DNA of 60,138 nucleotides, from assembly GCA_031263035.1 (NCBI GenBank), contig JAISGP010000090.1, positions 1 through 60,138 of the forward strand. The letters run 5' to 3'. Below the pieces are notes generated by a model. The model searched no databases, was not told the origin of the DNA, and saw only the letters and a program-made list of their open reading frames with translations. Numbering within the stretch: position 1 is the first letter of the stretch; each line of letters begins with the position of its first letter. The position numbers were made by a program, and so were the translations under genes. Shown here piece by piece: positions 9,034 to 17,633 of this stretch. Origin of the DNA: Lachnospiraceae bacterium. GTDB taxonomy: Bacteria > Bacillota > Clostridia > Lachnospirales > Lachnospiraceae.

Positions 9034-10053
9034 ATGAAAAAAGAAATAGTACTTACTGGAGATAGACCAACTGGAAAGTTACATATTGGACATTATGTAG
9101 GAAGCCTTAAAAACCGTGTCCTTATGCAAAATGAGGGCAAATATGAGATGTTTATATTTATGGCAGATATGCAAGCCCTTACTGACCATGCAAAAGATCC
9201 TAAGTTAATTCGTACTAGTGTTACTGATGTGGCTTTGGATTACTTGGCATGTGGTATCGACCCTACGAAATCTACTATTTTTATTCAATCGCAAATCCCA
9301 GAGTTATCTGACTTAACTATGTACTATATGAATTTAGTTACTTTAGCTAGATTAGAAAGAAATCCAACTGTTAAAACGGAAATAAAACAGAAAGATTTTG
9401 GAATGAGTATACCTGTTGGATTTTTAAACTATCCAATTAGTCAGGCTTCGGATATTACTGCATTTAAAGCAAAATATGTTCCAGTAGGTGAGGATCAACT
9501 ACCTATGCTTGAACAAGCAAGAGAAATAGTACATAGCTTTAATCGAACATATAATACTGATGTACTTGTTGAACCGGAAGCAATTTTACCTCCTAAAGAA
9601 GCAGGACGTCTTCCCGGAATTGATGGAAATGCTAAGATGAGTAAATCATTAGATAATGCCATCTACTTAGCTGACGATTATGCTACTCTTAAGAAAAAAG
9701 TCATGAGTATGTATACAGATCCGGAACATATTAGAATTGAAGATCCAGGTCATGTAGAAGGAAATATGGTTTTTCATTATTTAGATGTATTTGGAAAAGA
9801 TAAGGTTAAAATTCAGGAAATGAAAGACCACTACATGGCAGGTGGTCTTGGTGATGTTAAAGTTAAAAAATACCTTTTAGAAGTATTAGAAGAAGAACTT
9901 GGACCAATAAGAGAAAGAAGAATAGAATTTGCAAAGGATATTGGAGAAGTTCATCGTATGCTGAAAGTAGGAAGCGAGAAAGCAAGAGCAGTTGCAGCAC
10001 AGACATTAGATGAATGTAAGACAGCTATGGGGATTAATTATTTTAAGAATTAA
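9034..10053 (+). CDS. trpS: Tryptophanyl-tRNA synthetase
   Basis: Class I aminoacyl-tRNA synthetase charging tRNA-Trp. The start at 9034 has GGAG nine bases upstream and gives 339 residues beginning MKKEIVLTGDRPTGKLHIGH, with HIGH at 17-20 and KMSKS at 201-205. Other family signatures are ADMQALTDH and GEDQLPMLEQAREI. Earlier in-frame starts (8893, 9019) add residues with no family counterpart. The 289-base upstream interval was checked for a T-box leader and none was seen (no AGGGTGGNACCGCG-like element). A long terminator hairpin follows at 10192. Confidence 0.96.
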   Translation: MKKEIVLTGDRPTGKLHIGHYVGSLKNRVLMQNEGKYEMFIFMADMQALTDHAKDPKLIRTSVTDVALDYLACGIDPTKSTIFIQSQIPELSDLTMYYMNLVTLARLERNPTVKTEIKQKDFGMSIPVGFLNYPISQASDITAFKAKYVPVGEDQLPMLEQAREIVHSFNRTYNTDVLVEPEAILPPKEAGRLPGIDGNAKMSKSLDNAIYLADDYATLKKKVMSMYTDPEHIRIEDPGHVEGNMVFHYLDVFGKDKVKIQEMKDHYMAGGLGDVKVKKYLLEVLEEELGPIRERRIEFAKDIGEVHRMLKVGSEKARAVAAQTLDECKTAMGINYFKN

Positions 10054-10191
10054 GTTGTTGGTTAGTAATTTAGAAATAATATAATAGTCAGGAAGAATAG
10101 TATGTTTGAAATGATGTTTTTGAACTTCTCATAATTAATATAATATTTGGTTCGTAACATAGTTTTAATTAAAAAGTTTTGATGAAATGAA

Positions 10192-10235
10192 AAATCTTGA
10201 TAATCCTAAGTGGATGGGTTATCAAGATTTTTTTT
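10192..10235 (+). terminator. Rho-independent terminator after trpS
   Basis: AAATCTTGATAATCC (10192-10206) pairs with GGGTTATCAAGATTT (10216-10230), a 15-bp stem with one G-U pair, followed by a run of T residues. The 10054-10191 interval before it holds nothing recognisable. Confidence 0.88.
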
Positions 10236-10269
10236 GTATGGTCGTTTATTTTTAGTTTAATATAACGGG

Positions 10270-10526
10270 TTATCAAAAAATACACTTTGTATAAAAATAA
10301 GTATATTAAATTTCTGTTTAATTATAAACATTGTATATAGGTTTACCGAAAGTTTAATCGAGAATAAAGAAATACTGTATAGTTGCTAGAAGTTTTCAAG
10401 AAACCTTGCAGCTTAAGACTAATTTAAATAATATAAATTCCTTAATCATTATTGATTATGTTATTAACATATTATAAACTTATAAAATCTTGTTTTAAAA
10501 TTAAAACAGTTACAGGGGGACTAGCA
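10270..10526 (+). promoter_or_regulatory. Conserved long leader of surface protein gene 1
   Basis: About 257 bases upstream of the first surface-protein gene resemble, block by block, the leader of the second (13790-14027). Shared blocks include TTATCAAAAAATA, GGTTTACCGAAAGTTTAAT, TTTCAAGAAACCTTG and TAAACTTATAAAATCTTG, the last just before the GGGGG ribosome-binding site. AGGTTT near 10340 can pair with AAACCT near 10404, so a folded 5' leader is possible. It does not fit the c-di-GMP-I or -II riboswitch pattern I know. A promoter is presumably inside but no clean -35/-10 was assigned. Confidence 0.45.
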
Positions 10527-13500
10527 ATGAAAGATTTTATAAAGGAATTTGATATAACTAACGGGAAAAATGAATTTAGGAAAATTTTAAAAAGTTTAAT
10601 GGTGTTTTTGCTTATATTTGCAATTATTTTACCATGTGTTTTAAAAGAGAAAATTGAAATTAAAGCAGCTGCCGGGGAAGGTAAAATTTCATATTCAATA
10701 GATTATAATAATGGTAATCCTGAAAAGTGGACATTTTCTAATGTTTCTGTAGGAGCTGTTCCAAGTGGTTATCAAGGATATTCTTCTATAAGTATTATGT
10801 ATCCTAAAAAATTTAAATTGAATTATAATACCCCAACTGGATGGAATATCTATACTTCGGGAAATGCAAATGTAGATTATAAAAGTATATCCATAAATTT
10901 TAGTAATGAAAATAGTACTAATATTGAAAACTTTTTTTCTAGTAGCAGTACATATTTTACTTTATTGGCAACAGGAGATTATCCAAATAGTGCTGATGCA
11001 AAAGTTCAGGTAACTTTAGATACTATTTCCACAGCTCAATATATTGATAATAAGGGTAATCCTCATTGGTATAAATGTGTTCCTAATACTGTTACATGGT
11101 ATCAAGCTTTTAATAGAGCAAGAGATATGGAATATAAGGGATTACATGGATATCTTGCAACAATAACTAGTATTGAAGAGCAATATTTTATATTTAATAC
11201 TATTTCAAATTCATCAGGATGGCTTGGTGGAACCAAGGGAGATTTTAAAGATGAAAATGGCAAATTACACATGATATCTGAATTCAAGACAGGTAAAATT
11301 TCTGAAGATATAAGTAAATATCCTTATTCTTCTTCTGATCCTAATAAGAAATGGTATTGGTATTGGGCGGATGGACCTGAAAGGGGTACAGTGTTTTATG
11401 AAGGTGCTTTGTATAAAAGCAATAATGGAGAAAAGGGAAAAATGAGAGATGGTGTTTTTAGCTTTTTTTCCAATAATGATACGTTTGATAAATATAAAGA
11501 CAATCCAATTCAATTGCCAATACTTTATAGTGGAGAGCCCAATATAGCTTATGAGAACTGTTTACAATTTGCACAAGTTTCCTACACTAGAAGATATGCT
11601 TCATGGAATAATCTTGCTGCAGATGATCCATCTGTTGAAAGTTTTTATGTAGAATTTTCAGGAACAGCCAGTGATTTAAAAAGTAGTTCTGTGTTTGAAT
11701 CTCCGGTATACATTCCGGTACCGGTAAAAGTAAGTTTTGATATACAAAATAGTGATTATACTTCGGCTATTTCTGATCAAACAATTCCAAATGGAGATGA
11801 AGCAACGAATCCAACTGTTGGAGTGTTAGTTCCGGGTACTATATATCCTCAATATGGTGGAAAGAAATTTACAGGCTGGTTTACTGATTCTGGGGCAACT
11901 AAACCTTATGATTTCACTTCAAAAGTAACTCAGGACTTGACTCTTTATGGAGGATGGAAAACAATACATACAATTAGTGCCAGTTCAGGAGTTCATGGTT
12001 CTCTGGATAAAATCGGTAATATTGAAGTGGAAGATGGAAGTTCACTAACTATAAATATGATTCCTGATACAGGTTATCATCCATCAGAAGTAATTGTAGA
12101 TGGCAGCGATATAGGTCAAGTTATGACTTATACATTTGCAAATATTACAGCCAATCACTCTATAGATGTAAATTTTATTGCAAATAATATTGTTGTGAAA
12201 GTTAATAAAGATGGCAACCCATGGCAACAAAGTGGTAAAAATCTTGCATTGCATGATGTAAATAAACCAGCGGGTTCAGGAAATATAGCTTTAAATGCGA
12301 ATTCAGATAATACTTATAGCACAAGCATTGTTCCTAATGGAACATATGATGTATTTGAAGGAAATAAACATACTGGGAAGCAAGTTGTAGTTGATAATAA
12401 TTCACCTAGTCCAGAAATTATTAATTATTATACATTTACTTCCAGTGCTGGAGTAGGAGGAAGTATAACAGGAACTAGTTCAGGGGCTATTTTATTACCT
12501 GGAGAACAAGTTACTGTCTTAGCTAATGCTGAAAACCATTATTCATGGAATAATTGGAGCTTAACAGGTGATGGAGCAAGTTTTCTATCATTGGTAGATT
12601 TAAGCAACCAAACATTAAGTTTTAAAATGCCAGAAGGAGCTGTACATGCATCTGTAGCATTTACTCACAAAACTTGGAAGATAAATACATTTGCAGGACC
12701 AAATGGCTCTGTATCTCCTGACGGTGAAACAACTATGTTTGACGGAACAGATTTACCTATTACCATAACTCCTGACACTGGATATCATGTGGAAAAAGTC
12801 CTTGTGGATGGATTTAACCTTGGGAAGCTTTATAATTATACATTTGCAAATATAACTGCAAATGGAATTCTTCAGGCAGAATTTACGCCAAATGTGGTTA
12901 AAGTAGAAGTAACAAAAGATGGGAAGATTTGGGGAAATAGCGGAAAAAGAATTTATTTGCACTTAGCAGGAGATGAAAATGCCACACCAATAGAATTAGA
13001 AGTGAATTCCAATAATGCAAATGGAAATGGTTACATAACAAAGACTGTTCCTAACGGAATATATGAGATTTATGACGGAGACGTGGACACTGGGGAAACT
13101 GTAACAGTTATGAATAATAATCCAGATACAGTTGAAGTAAGCCTTTATGTAATCACAACCACTGCCGGAAAGAATGGGGAGATAATCTCTAAAGATAGTA
13201 AACTAAATCCTTTAGAAGGGAAAAATCGTTATAATAATCTTAAGTTTTCTGAAAATGAAACTGGAAAAGATGGGAATGTCAGTAAAACGATTAAGTTCAG
13301 CAACAATCGACTTCTTAAGAATATTAGTAATGAAATCCTAATTCTTAAAGGCTTTAGTCAAAGCTTTGATATTGTGCCGGGAAAGGGATATTACGTAGAT
13401 AAGGTATACGTAAATGGCAAATATGCCGGATATGAAACCTCATATAGATTTGATAATATTCAACAATCTCAAACATTAGAGGCCACATTCATGTCAGAAA

Positions 13501-13751
13501 AACAAGACTCTGACGGTGATGGTGTACCAGACTATTTAGAACGTATAAGAGGCACTGACCCATATAAAGCACCGGTTGTAAGAACTACAAAAACGACTAC
13601 TACGGCAACAACAATGGTTACAAACTCTAAAAAATCTAAAGTGAAAACTGGAGATACGAATAAAACGTTGCTCATGGGGATTATGTTTATAGGTTCTTTG
13701 ATGGTGATGGTGTTTGGATGGTGTTGGAAGAGGAAGAAAAGAGGGAGATAG
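10527..13751 (+). CDS. Large cell-surface protein with C-type-lectin-like domain and InlB-type repeats (copy 1)
   Basis: 1,074 residues from the ATG at 10527, which has GGGGG seven bases upstream; an in-frame ATG-like start 75 bases earlier is less likely. A basic segment then hydrophobic stretch (SLMVFLLIFAIILPCVL) forms a signal peptide, probable cleavage near IKAAA. Residues about 175-390 look like a C-type-lectin-like domain: HGYLATITSIEEQ, SGWLGG, WYWADGPERGTVFY, then a final Trp strand. Next come a Listeria-Bacteroides InlB repeat (GGKKFTGWFTDSGATKPY), and at least two divergent repeats ending in TYTFANITAN. Near the C-terminus are a thrombospondin-3-like calcium motif DSDGDGVPDYLE, a Thr-rich linker, VKTGD, a membrane segment and WKRKKRGR, which together look like a sortase signal. 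Likely a wall-anchored adhesin; ligand unknown. Confidence 0.85.
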   Translation: MKDFIKEFDITNGKNEFRKILKSLMVFLLIFAIILPCVLKEKIEIKAAAGEGKISYSIDYNNGNPEKWTFSNVSVGAVPSGYQGYSSISIMYPKKFKLNYNTPTGWNIYTSGNANVDYKSISINFSNENSTNIENFFSSSSTYFTLLATGDYPNSADAKVQVTLDTISTAQYIDNKGNPHWYKCVPNTVTWYQAFNRARDMEYKGLHGYLATITSIEEQYFIFNTISNSSGWLGGTKGDFKDENGKLHMISEFKTGKISEDISKYPYSSSDPNKKWYWYWADGPERGTVFYEGALYKSNNGEKGKMRDGVFSFFSNNDTFDKYKDNPIQLPILYSGEPNIAYENCLQFAQVSYTRRYASWNNLAADDPSVESFYVEFSGTASDLKSSSVFESPVYIPVPVKVSFDIQNSDYTSAISDQTIPNGDEATNPTVGVLVPGTIYPQYGGKKFTGWFTDSGATKPYDFTSKVTQDLTLYGGWKTIHTISASSGVHGSLDKIGNIEVEDGSSLTINMIPDTGYHPSEVIVDGSDIGQVMTYTFANITANHSIDVNFIANNIVVKVNKDGNPWQQSGKNLALHDVNKPAGSGNIALNANSDNTYSTSIVPNGTYDVFEGNKHTGKQVVVDNNSPSPEIINYYTFTSSAGVGGSITGTSSGAILLPGEQVTVLANAENHYSWNNWSLTGDGASFLSLVDLSNQTLSFKMPEGAVHASVAFTHKTWKINTFAGPNGSVSPDGETTMFDGTDLPITITPDTGYHVEKVLVDGFNLGKLYNYTFANITANGILQAEFTPNVVKVEVTKDGKIWGNSGKRIYLHLAGDENATPIELEVNSNNANGNGYITKTVPNGIYEIYDGDVDTGETVTVMNNNPDTVEVSLYVITTTAGKNGEIISKDSKLNPLEGKNRYNNLKFSENETGKDGNVSKTIKFSNNRLLKNISNEILILKGFSQSFDIVPGKGYYVDKVYVNGKYAGYETSYRFDNIQQSQTLEATFMSEKQDSDGDGVPDYLERIRGTDPYKAPVVRTTKTTTTATTMVTNSKKSKVKTGDTNKTLLMGIMFIGSLMVMVFGWCWKRKKRGR

Positions 13752-13789
13752 ATAAAAGGGTAATTAAATGCATTTGAAATTATCAAAAA

Positions 13790-14027
13790 ATATATTTTGT
13801 AGAAAATTAAATTTCTGTATACTTATAAATATTGCATATGGGTTTACCGAAAGTTTAATTGAGTATAAAGAAAAATTGCTTAGTTATAAGAAAATTTCAA
13901 GAAACCTTGTAGTTTAATACTAAGTTTAATAATATAAATTCATCAATTTCCATTGATTATGTTTTTAACATATTATAAACTTATAAAATCTTGTTTTAAA
14001 ATTAAAACATCTACAGGGGGACTAGCG
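13790..14027 (+). promoter_or_regulatory. Conserved long leader of surface protein gene 2
   Basis: Second copy of the leader described at 10270-10526, slightly shorter. It keeps TTATCAAAAAATA, GGTTTACCGAAAGTTTAAT, TTTCAAGAAACCTTG and the block ending in ACAGGGGGACTAGC before the ATG. No terminator was seen between the first surface gene and this leader, so read-through from copy 1 is possible. Confidence 0.45.
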
Positions 14028-17000
14028 ATGAAAGATTTTATAAGAAATTTTGGGACTACTAATGAAAAAATTGGACCTAAGAGAACTTTGAAAAGAGTAG
14101 TGGTGTTTTTGCTTATATTTGCAATTCTTATACCATTTGTTTTAAAAGAGAAGATTGAAATCAACGCTGCACCTGCGGCGGGACAAATATCATATTCTAT
14201 TAAATATAATAGTGGTAGTACAGAAAAGTGGACCTTTCAAAATGTTGCAGTCGGAGCAGTACCAAGTGGATTTAGTGGATATTCATCTATTAATATCTTA
14301 TATCCTAAGAAATTTACTTTTAAATATAGTACACCAAGTGGTTGGGATATACGTAAATCTGGTTCTAATTATAGCGATTACGATAGTATCTCTATACATT
14401 TTAATAACCAAAATCCAACCAATATCCGAAATTTTTTTACTAGTGCAAATACCTATTTTGTTTTAGTGAAAGCTAAAGATTATCCTATACATACAAATGC
14501 TAAAGTTCAGATAACTTTAGAAACTTCAGCAGTAGCACAGTACATAGATCCAAAAGGTAATCCACATTGGTATCAAAGGGTTCCAGATAGTAATAGTAAT
14601 TGGTTTCAAGCTTTTAATAAGGCAAGAAGAATGTCTCATAATGGTATAAAAGGACATTTAGCAACAATAACTAGTATTGAAGAACAGGTATTTGTTTATA
14701 AATCAATTTCTTCATCTCCTGGGTGGCTTGGAGGCACTAGAGCTATATATAAAAATGGTAGTTTTATTTCAACAACAAAATCTGGTAATATTTCTGAAAA
14801 TGTAAATGATTATGAATATGGTAAATCTGCTAATAAATGGTATTGGGCAGATGGACCAGATGCAGGAACAGTGTTTTATAATTCCCGTACTCATAATTCA
14901 ACAAATGGACCTGTAACTAATGTTTTTAACTTTTTCTCAAATGGAGATACTTATACAAATTATTATTCAACGTATAGTTCGGAATTTGAATTCAAAAATT
15001 ATCCTCAAGAACCAAATGGAATGACTGATGGTAAATCATCATCAGAAAGTTGTCTCCAATTTGCACAATTAGAAATAAATAAATATGGCACTTTTCAGTA
15101 TGCAACATGGAATGACCTTCATCCTGATTATAAAGGAGATTCTTTGCAATGTTTTTATGTTGAATTCACAGGTGCACCCAAAGATTTAATTGGAAGTTAT
15201 ACTTTTAAATCACCTGTATTTATCCCATTGCCAATTAAGGTAGATTTTAAAATACAAAATAGTTTATATAGTACAAGTCTTTCTACTCAAGAACTTTTTA
15301 TTGGCGATAAGGTAAGTAATCCAACTACAAATTTAGTACCGGGAACTGTGTACTCTCAGTATGGAAATAAAAAGTTTTTAGGCTGGTTTATAGATGCAGC
15401 TGCAACTAAACCTTATGATTTCAACGCCCTTGTAACAGATACTTCCACTAGTTTTACACTATATGGAGGCTGGAAACAGATGCACACCATTGATGCAAGC
15501 TATGGTCTTCATGGTTCATTAGATCAAAATGGTAGTATCCTTGTAGCAGAAGGAGATTCTTTAACTATTAACATGTTGCCTGATACTGGTTATCATCCGT
15601 CAGAAGTACTTGTAGACGGAAATGATGTTGGCTCGGTTATGTCTTATACATTTGCAAATGTTACTACAGATCATACTATAAATGTAAATTTTGTTGCCAA
15701 TGATGTTATAGTAAAAGTAGATAAAGATGGTAATCCATGGTCAAATAGTGGTAAGAATCTTATATTACATGATACAAATGCACAAAGTGGAACGGGAAAT
15801 ATAGCTTTAAGTGCAAATGCGGATAATAGTTATGGAGCAAGCATTATTCCTAATGGAACATATGAGGTATTAGAGGGAAATAAAGATACTGGAAAACATG
15901 TTGTAGTTAATGATAATTCACCGGTTGCTACAGTTGTAAATTACTATACATTTACATCAAGTGCCGGAGAAGGTGGAGATATAACTGGTACTTCTAGTGG
16001 AAGTATTTTCCTTCCAGGAGAGCAAGTAACAGTTGGAGCAGATGTTTTTCCACATTATTCTTGGAATACATGGACTTTAACCGGTACCGGTGCTTCAAGC
16101 CTTTCCTTAGTAGATACAAGTAAACAGACTATTAGTTTTTCAATGCCGGAAGGAGCAGTTAATGCAGCTGCATCATTTATTCATATTACGTGGAAAATAA
16201 ATACATTTGCAGGACCAAATGGCTCTGTGTCACCAGATGGTGAAACAACTATGTTTGACGGAACAGATTTACCTATTACCATAACTCCTGACACTGGATA
16301 TCATGTGGAAAAAGTCCTTGTGGATGGATTTAACCTTGGAGAGCTTTATAACTATACATTTGCAAATATAACTGCAAATGGAATTCTTCAGGCAGAATTT
16401 ACGCCAAATGTGGTTAAAGTAGAAGTAACAAAAGATGGAAAGATTTGGGCAAATAGCGGAAAAAGAATTTATTTGCACTTAGCAGGAGATGAAAGTGCCA
16501 CACCAATTGAATTAGAAGTGGACACTGACAGTGCAAATGGAAATGGTTACATAACAAAGACTGTTCCTAACGGAATATATGAGATTTATGACGGAGATGT
16601 GGACACTGGGGAAACTGTAACAGTTCTTAACAATAATCCAGATTCAGTTGAAGTAAGCCTTTACGTAATCACAACTACTGCCGGAAAGAATGGGGAGATA
16701 ATCTCTAAAGATAGTAAACTAAATCCTTTAGAAGGGAAAAATCGTTATAATAGTTTTAAGGCTTCTGGAAATGAAATTGGAAAAGATGGGAATGTCAGTA
16801 AAACGATTAAGTTTAGCAACAATCGACTTCTTAAGAATATTAGTAATGAAATCCTAATTCTTAAAGGCTTTAGTCAAAGCTTTGATATTGTGCCGGGAAG
16901 GGGATATTACGTAGATAAGGTATACGTAAATGGCAAATATTCCGGATATGAAACCTCATATAGATTTGATAATATTCAACAATCTCAAACATTAGAGGCG

Positions 17001-17279
17001 ACCTTCATGTCAGAAAAACAAGACTCTGACGGTGATGGTGTACCAGATTATCTGGAACGTATAAGAGGCACTGACCCATATAAAGCACCGCTTGTAAGAA
17101 CTACAAAAAAGACTACGACGGCAACAACTACGATGACTACAACGGTTACAAACTCTAAAAAAACTAAAGTGAAAACTGGAGATATAAATAAAACATTGCC
17201 CATGGGGATTATGTTTTTAGGTTCTTTGATGGTGATTGTGTTTGGTGGGTGTTGGAAGAGGAAGAAGAGAGGAAGATAG
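14028..17279 (+). CDS. Large cell-surface protein with C-type-lectin-like domain and InlB-type repeats (copy 2)
   Basis: 1,083 residues, same architecture and same start context as the upstream paralogue. Signal peptide VVVFLLIFAILIPFVL, then a lectin-like region with KGHLATITSIEEQVF, GWLGGT, WYWADGPDAGTVFY and ATWNDLHPDY; InlB-type repeat NKKFLGWFIDAAATKPY; divergent repeats each ending in YTFANVTT or YTFANITA; calcium motif DSDGDGVPDYLE; a Thr-rich linker longer than in copy 1; VKTGD; membrane segment; WKRKKRGR tail. The lectin-like head differs strongly from copy 1 while the wall-proximal part is almost the same, which would fit two adhesins with different ligands on a common stalk. No sortase gene is in the window. 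Confidence 0.85.
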   Translation: MKDFIRNFGTTNEKIGPKRTLKRVVVFLLIFAILIPFVLKEKIEINAAPAAGQISYSIKYNSGSTEKWTFQNVAVGAVPSGFSGYSSINILYPKKFTFKYSTPSGWDIRKSGSNYSDYDSISIHFNNQNPTNIRNFFTSANTYFVLVKAKDYPIHTNAKVQITLETSAVAQYIDPKGNPHWYQRVPDSNSNWFQAFNKARRMSHNGIKGHLATITSIEEQVFVYKSISSSPGWLGGTRAIYKNGSFISTTKSGNISENVNDYEYGKSANKWYWADGPDAGTVFYNSRTHNSTNGPVTNVFNFFSNGDTYTNYYSTYSSEFEFKNYPQEPNGMTDGKSSSESCLQFAQLEINKYGTFQYATWNDLHPDYKGDSLQCFYVEFTGAPKDLIGSYTFKSPVFIPLPIKVDFKIQNSLYSTSLSTQELFIGDKVSNPTTNLVPGTVYSQYGNKKFLGWFIDAAATKPYDFNALVTDTSTSFTLYGGWKQMHTIDASYGLHGSLDQNGSILVAEGDSLTINMLPDTGYHPSEVLVDGNDVGSVMSYTFANVTTDHTINVNFVANDVIVKVDKDGNPWSNSGKNLILHDTNAQSGTGNIALSANADNSYGASIIPNGTYEVLEGNKDTGKHVVVNDNSPVATVVNYYTFTSSAGEGGDITGTSSGSIFLPGEQVTVGADVFPHYSWNTWTLTGTGASSLSLVDTSKQTISFSMPEGAVNAAASFIHITWKINTFAGPNGSVSPDGETTMFDGTDLPITITPDTGYHVEKVLVDGFNLGELYNYTFANITANGILQAEFTPNVVKVEVTKDGKIWANSGKRIYLHLAGDESATPIELEVDTDSANGNGYITKTVPNGIYEIYDGDVDTGETVTVLNNNPDSVEVSLYVITTTAGKNGEIISKDSKLNPLEGKNRYNSFKASGNEIGKDGNVSKTIKFSNNRLLKNISNEILILKGFSQSFDIVPGRGYYVDKVYVNGKYSGYETSYRFDNIQQSQTLEATFMSEKQDSDGDGVPDYLERIRGTDPYKAPLVRTTKKTTTATTTMTTTVTNSKKTKVKTGDINKTLPMGIMFLGSLMVIVFGGCWKRKKRGR

Positions 17280-17363
17280 GTAAAAGGGTAATTAAAAGAG
17301 AAGTGTATTTTATTTAAGGGACGGACATGATAAGCGTTTGATGTTATATATATAAAATAATAG

Positions 17364-17402
17364 AAAAAAGCAAGGCTGTATAAAACGGCTTTGCTTTTTT
17401 TG
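17364..17402 (+). terminator. Rho-independent terminator after the surface-protein pair
   Basis: AAAAAGCAAGGCTG pairs with CGGCTTTGCTTTTT (two G-U pairs) across a short loop and ends in a T run. It closes the surface-protein unit; the remaining bases up to 17561 are AT-rich with nothing recognisable. Confidence 0.85.
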
Positions 17403-17561
17403 TAAAGGAAATTAGTTAATATAGGTGTACCATATTTTACACATATAGTTTGATTGTTTTAAATCAATATAGTATAATAAATTATTAGGAAATGATTAAA
17501 AGAGATGTAAGATAGAAAAATCATTTATGAGAAAATATTTAAATGAATTGACTAAAAACAC

Positions 17562-17590
17562 TTGCAACAAAAACGTAAAAACGTTATAAT
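17562..17590 (+). promoter_or_regulatory. Strong sigma-A-type promoter of the ATPase-SIR2 pair
   Basis: TTGCAA (17562-17567), a 17-base spacer and a perfect TATAAT (17585-17590). The spacer contains AACGTAAAAACGTT, an interrupted palindrome. The start codon of the ATPase gene lies 43 bases after the -10 box. Confidence 0.75.
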
Positions 17591-17593
17591 GCT

Positions 17594-17613
17594 TAAAACG
17601 AAAAAGCGTTTTA
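17594..17613. promoter_or_regulatory. Palindrome at the transcription start, possible operator
   Basis: TAAAACG (17594-17600) and CGTTTTA (17607-17613) are exact inverted repeats 6 bases apart, placed immediately downstream of the -10 box where a repressor would block initiation. The same AACG/CGTT half-site occurs in the promoter spacer. It could equally be a 5' mRNA hairpin. Confidence 0.5.
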
Positions 17614-17633
17614 TTTAAAAGTGGAGGTGTAAT

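Larger units (their letters stand above)
10270..17279 (+). repeat. Tandem duplication of a ~3.5-kb surface-protein unit
   Basis: Unit 1 spans about 10270-13789 and unit 2 about 13790-17279. Each consists of a leader plus one large gene. Similarity is graded: leaders are recognisably alike, the first two thirds of the genes are diverged, and the last part (about 12675-13751 against 16195-17279) is nearly identical, with roughly 20 amino-acid differences over about 350 residues. The pattern suggests an old duplication with later gene conversion of the 3' ends. Confidence 0.85.

Noticed and set aside
10330-10420. Possible c-di-GMP riboswitch in the surface-gene leader because of GGTTTACCG
   Set aside because: The rest of the GEMM-I pattern (the CGCAAAGC and GGTAGG parts) is missing, and GEMM-II does not fit either.
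12120-12870. Additional ATTTGCAAAT sites inside the first surface gene
   Set aside because: They fall in codons for the repeated protein motif TFANI and are explained by the protein sequence.
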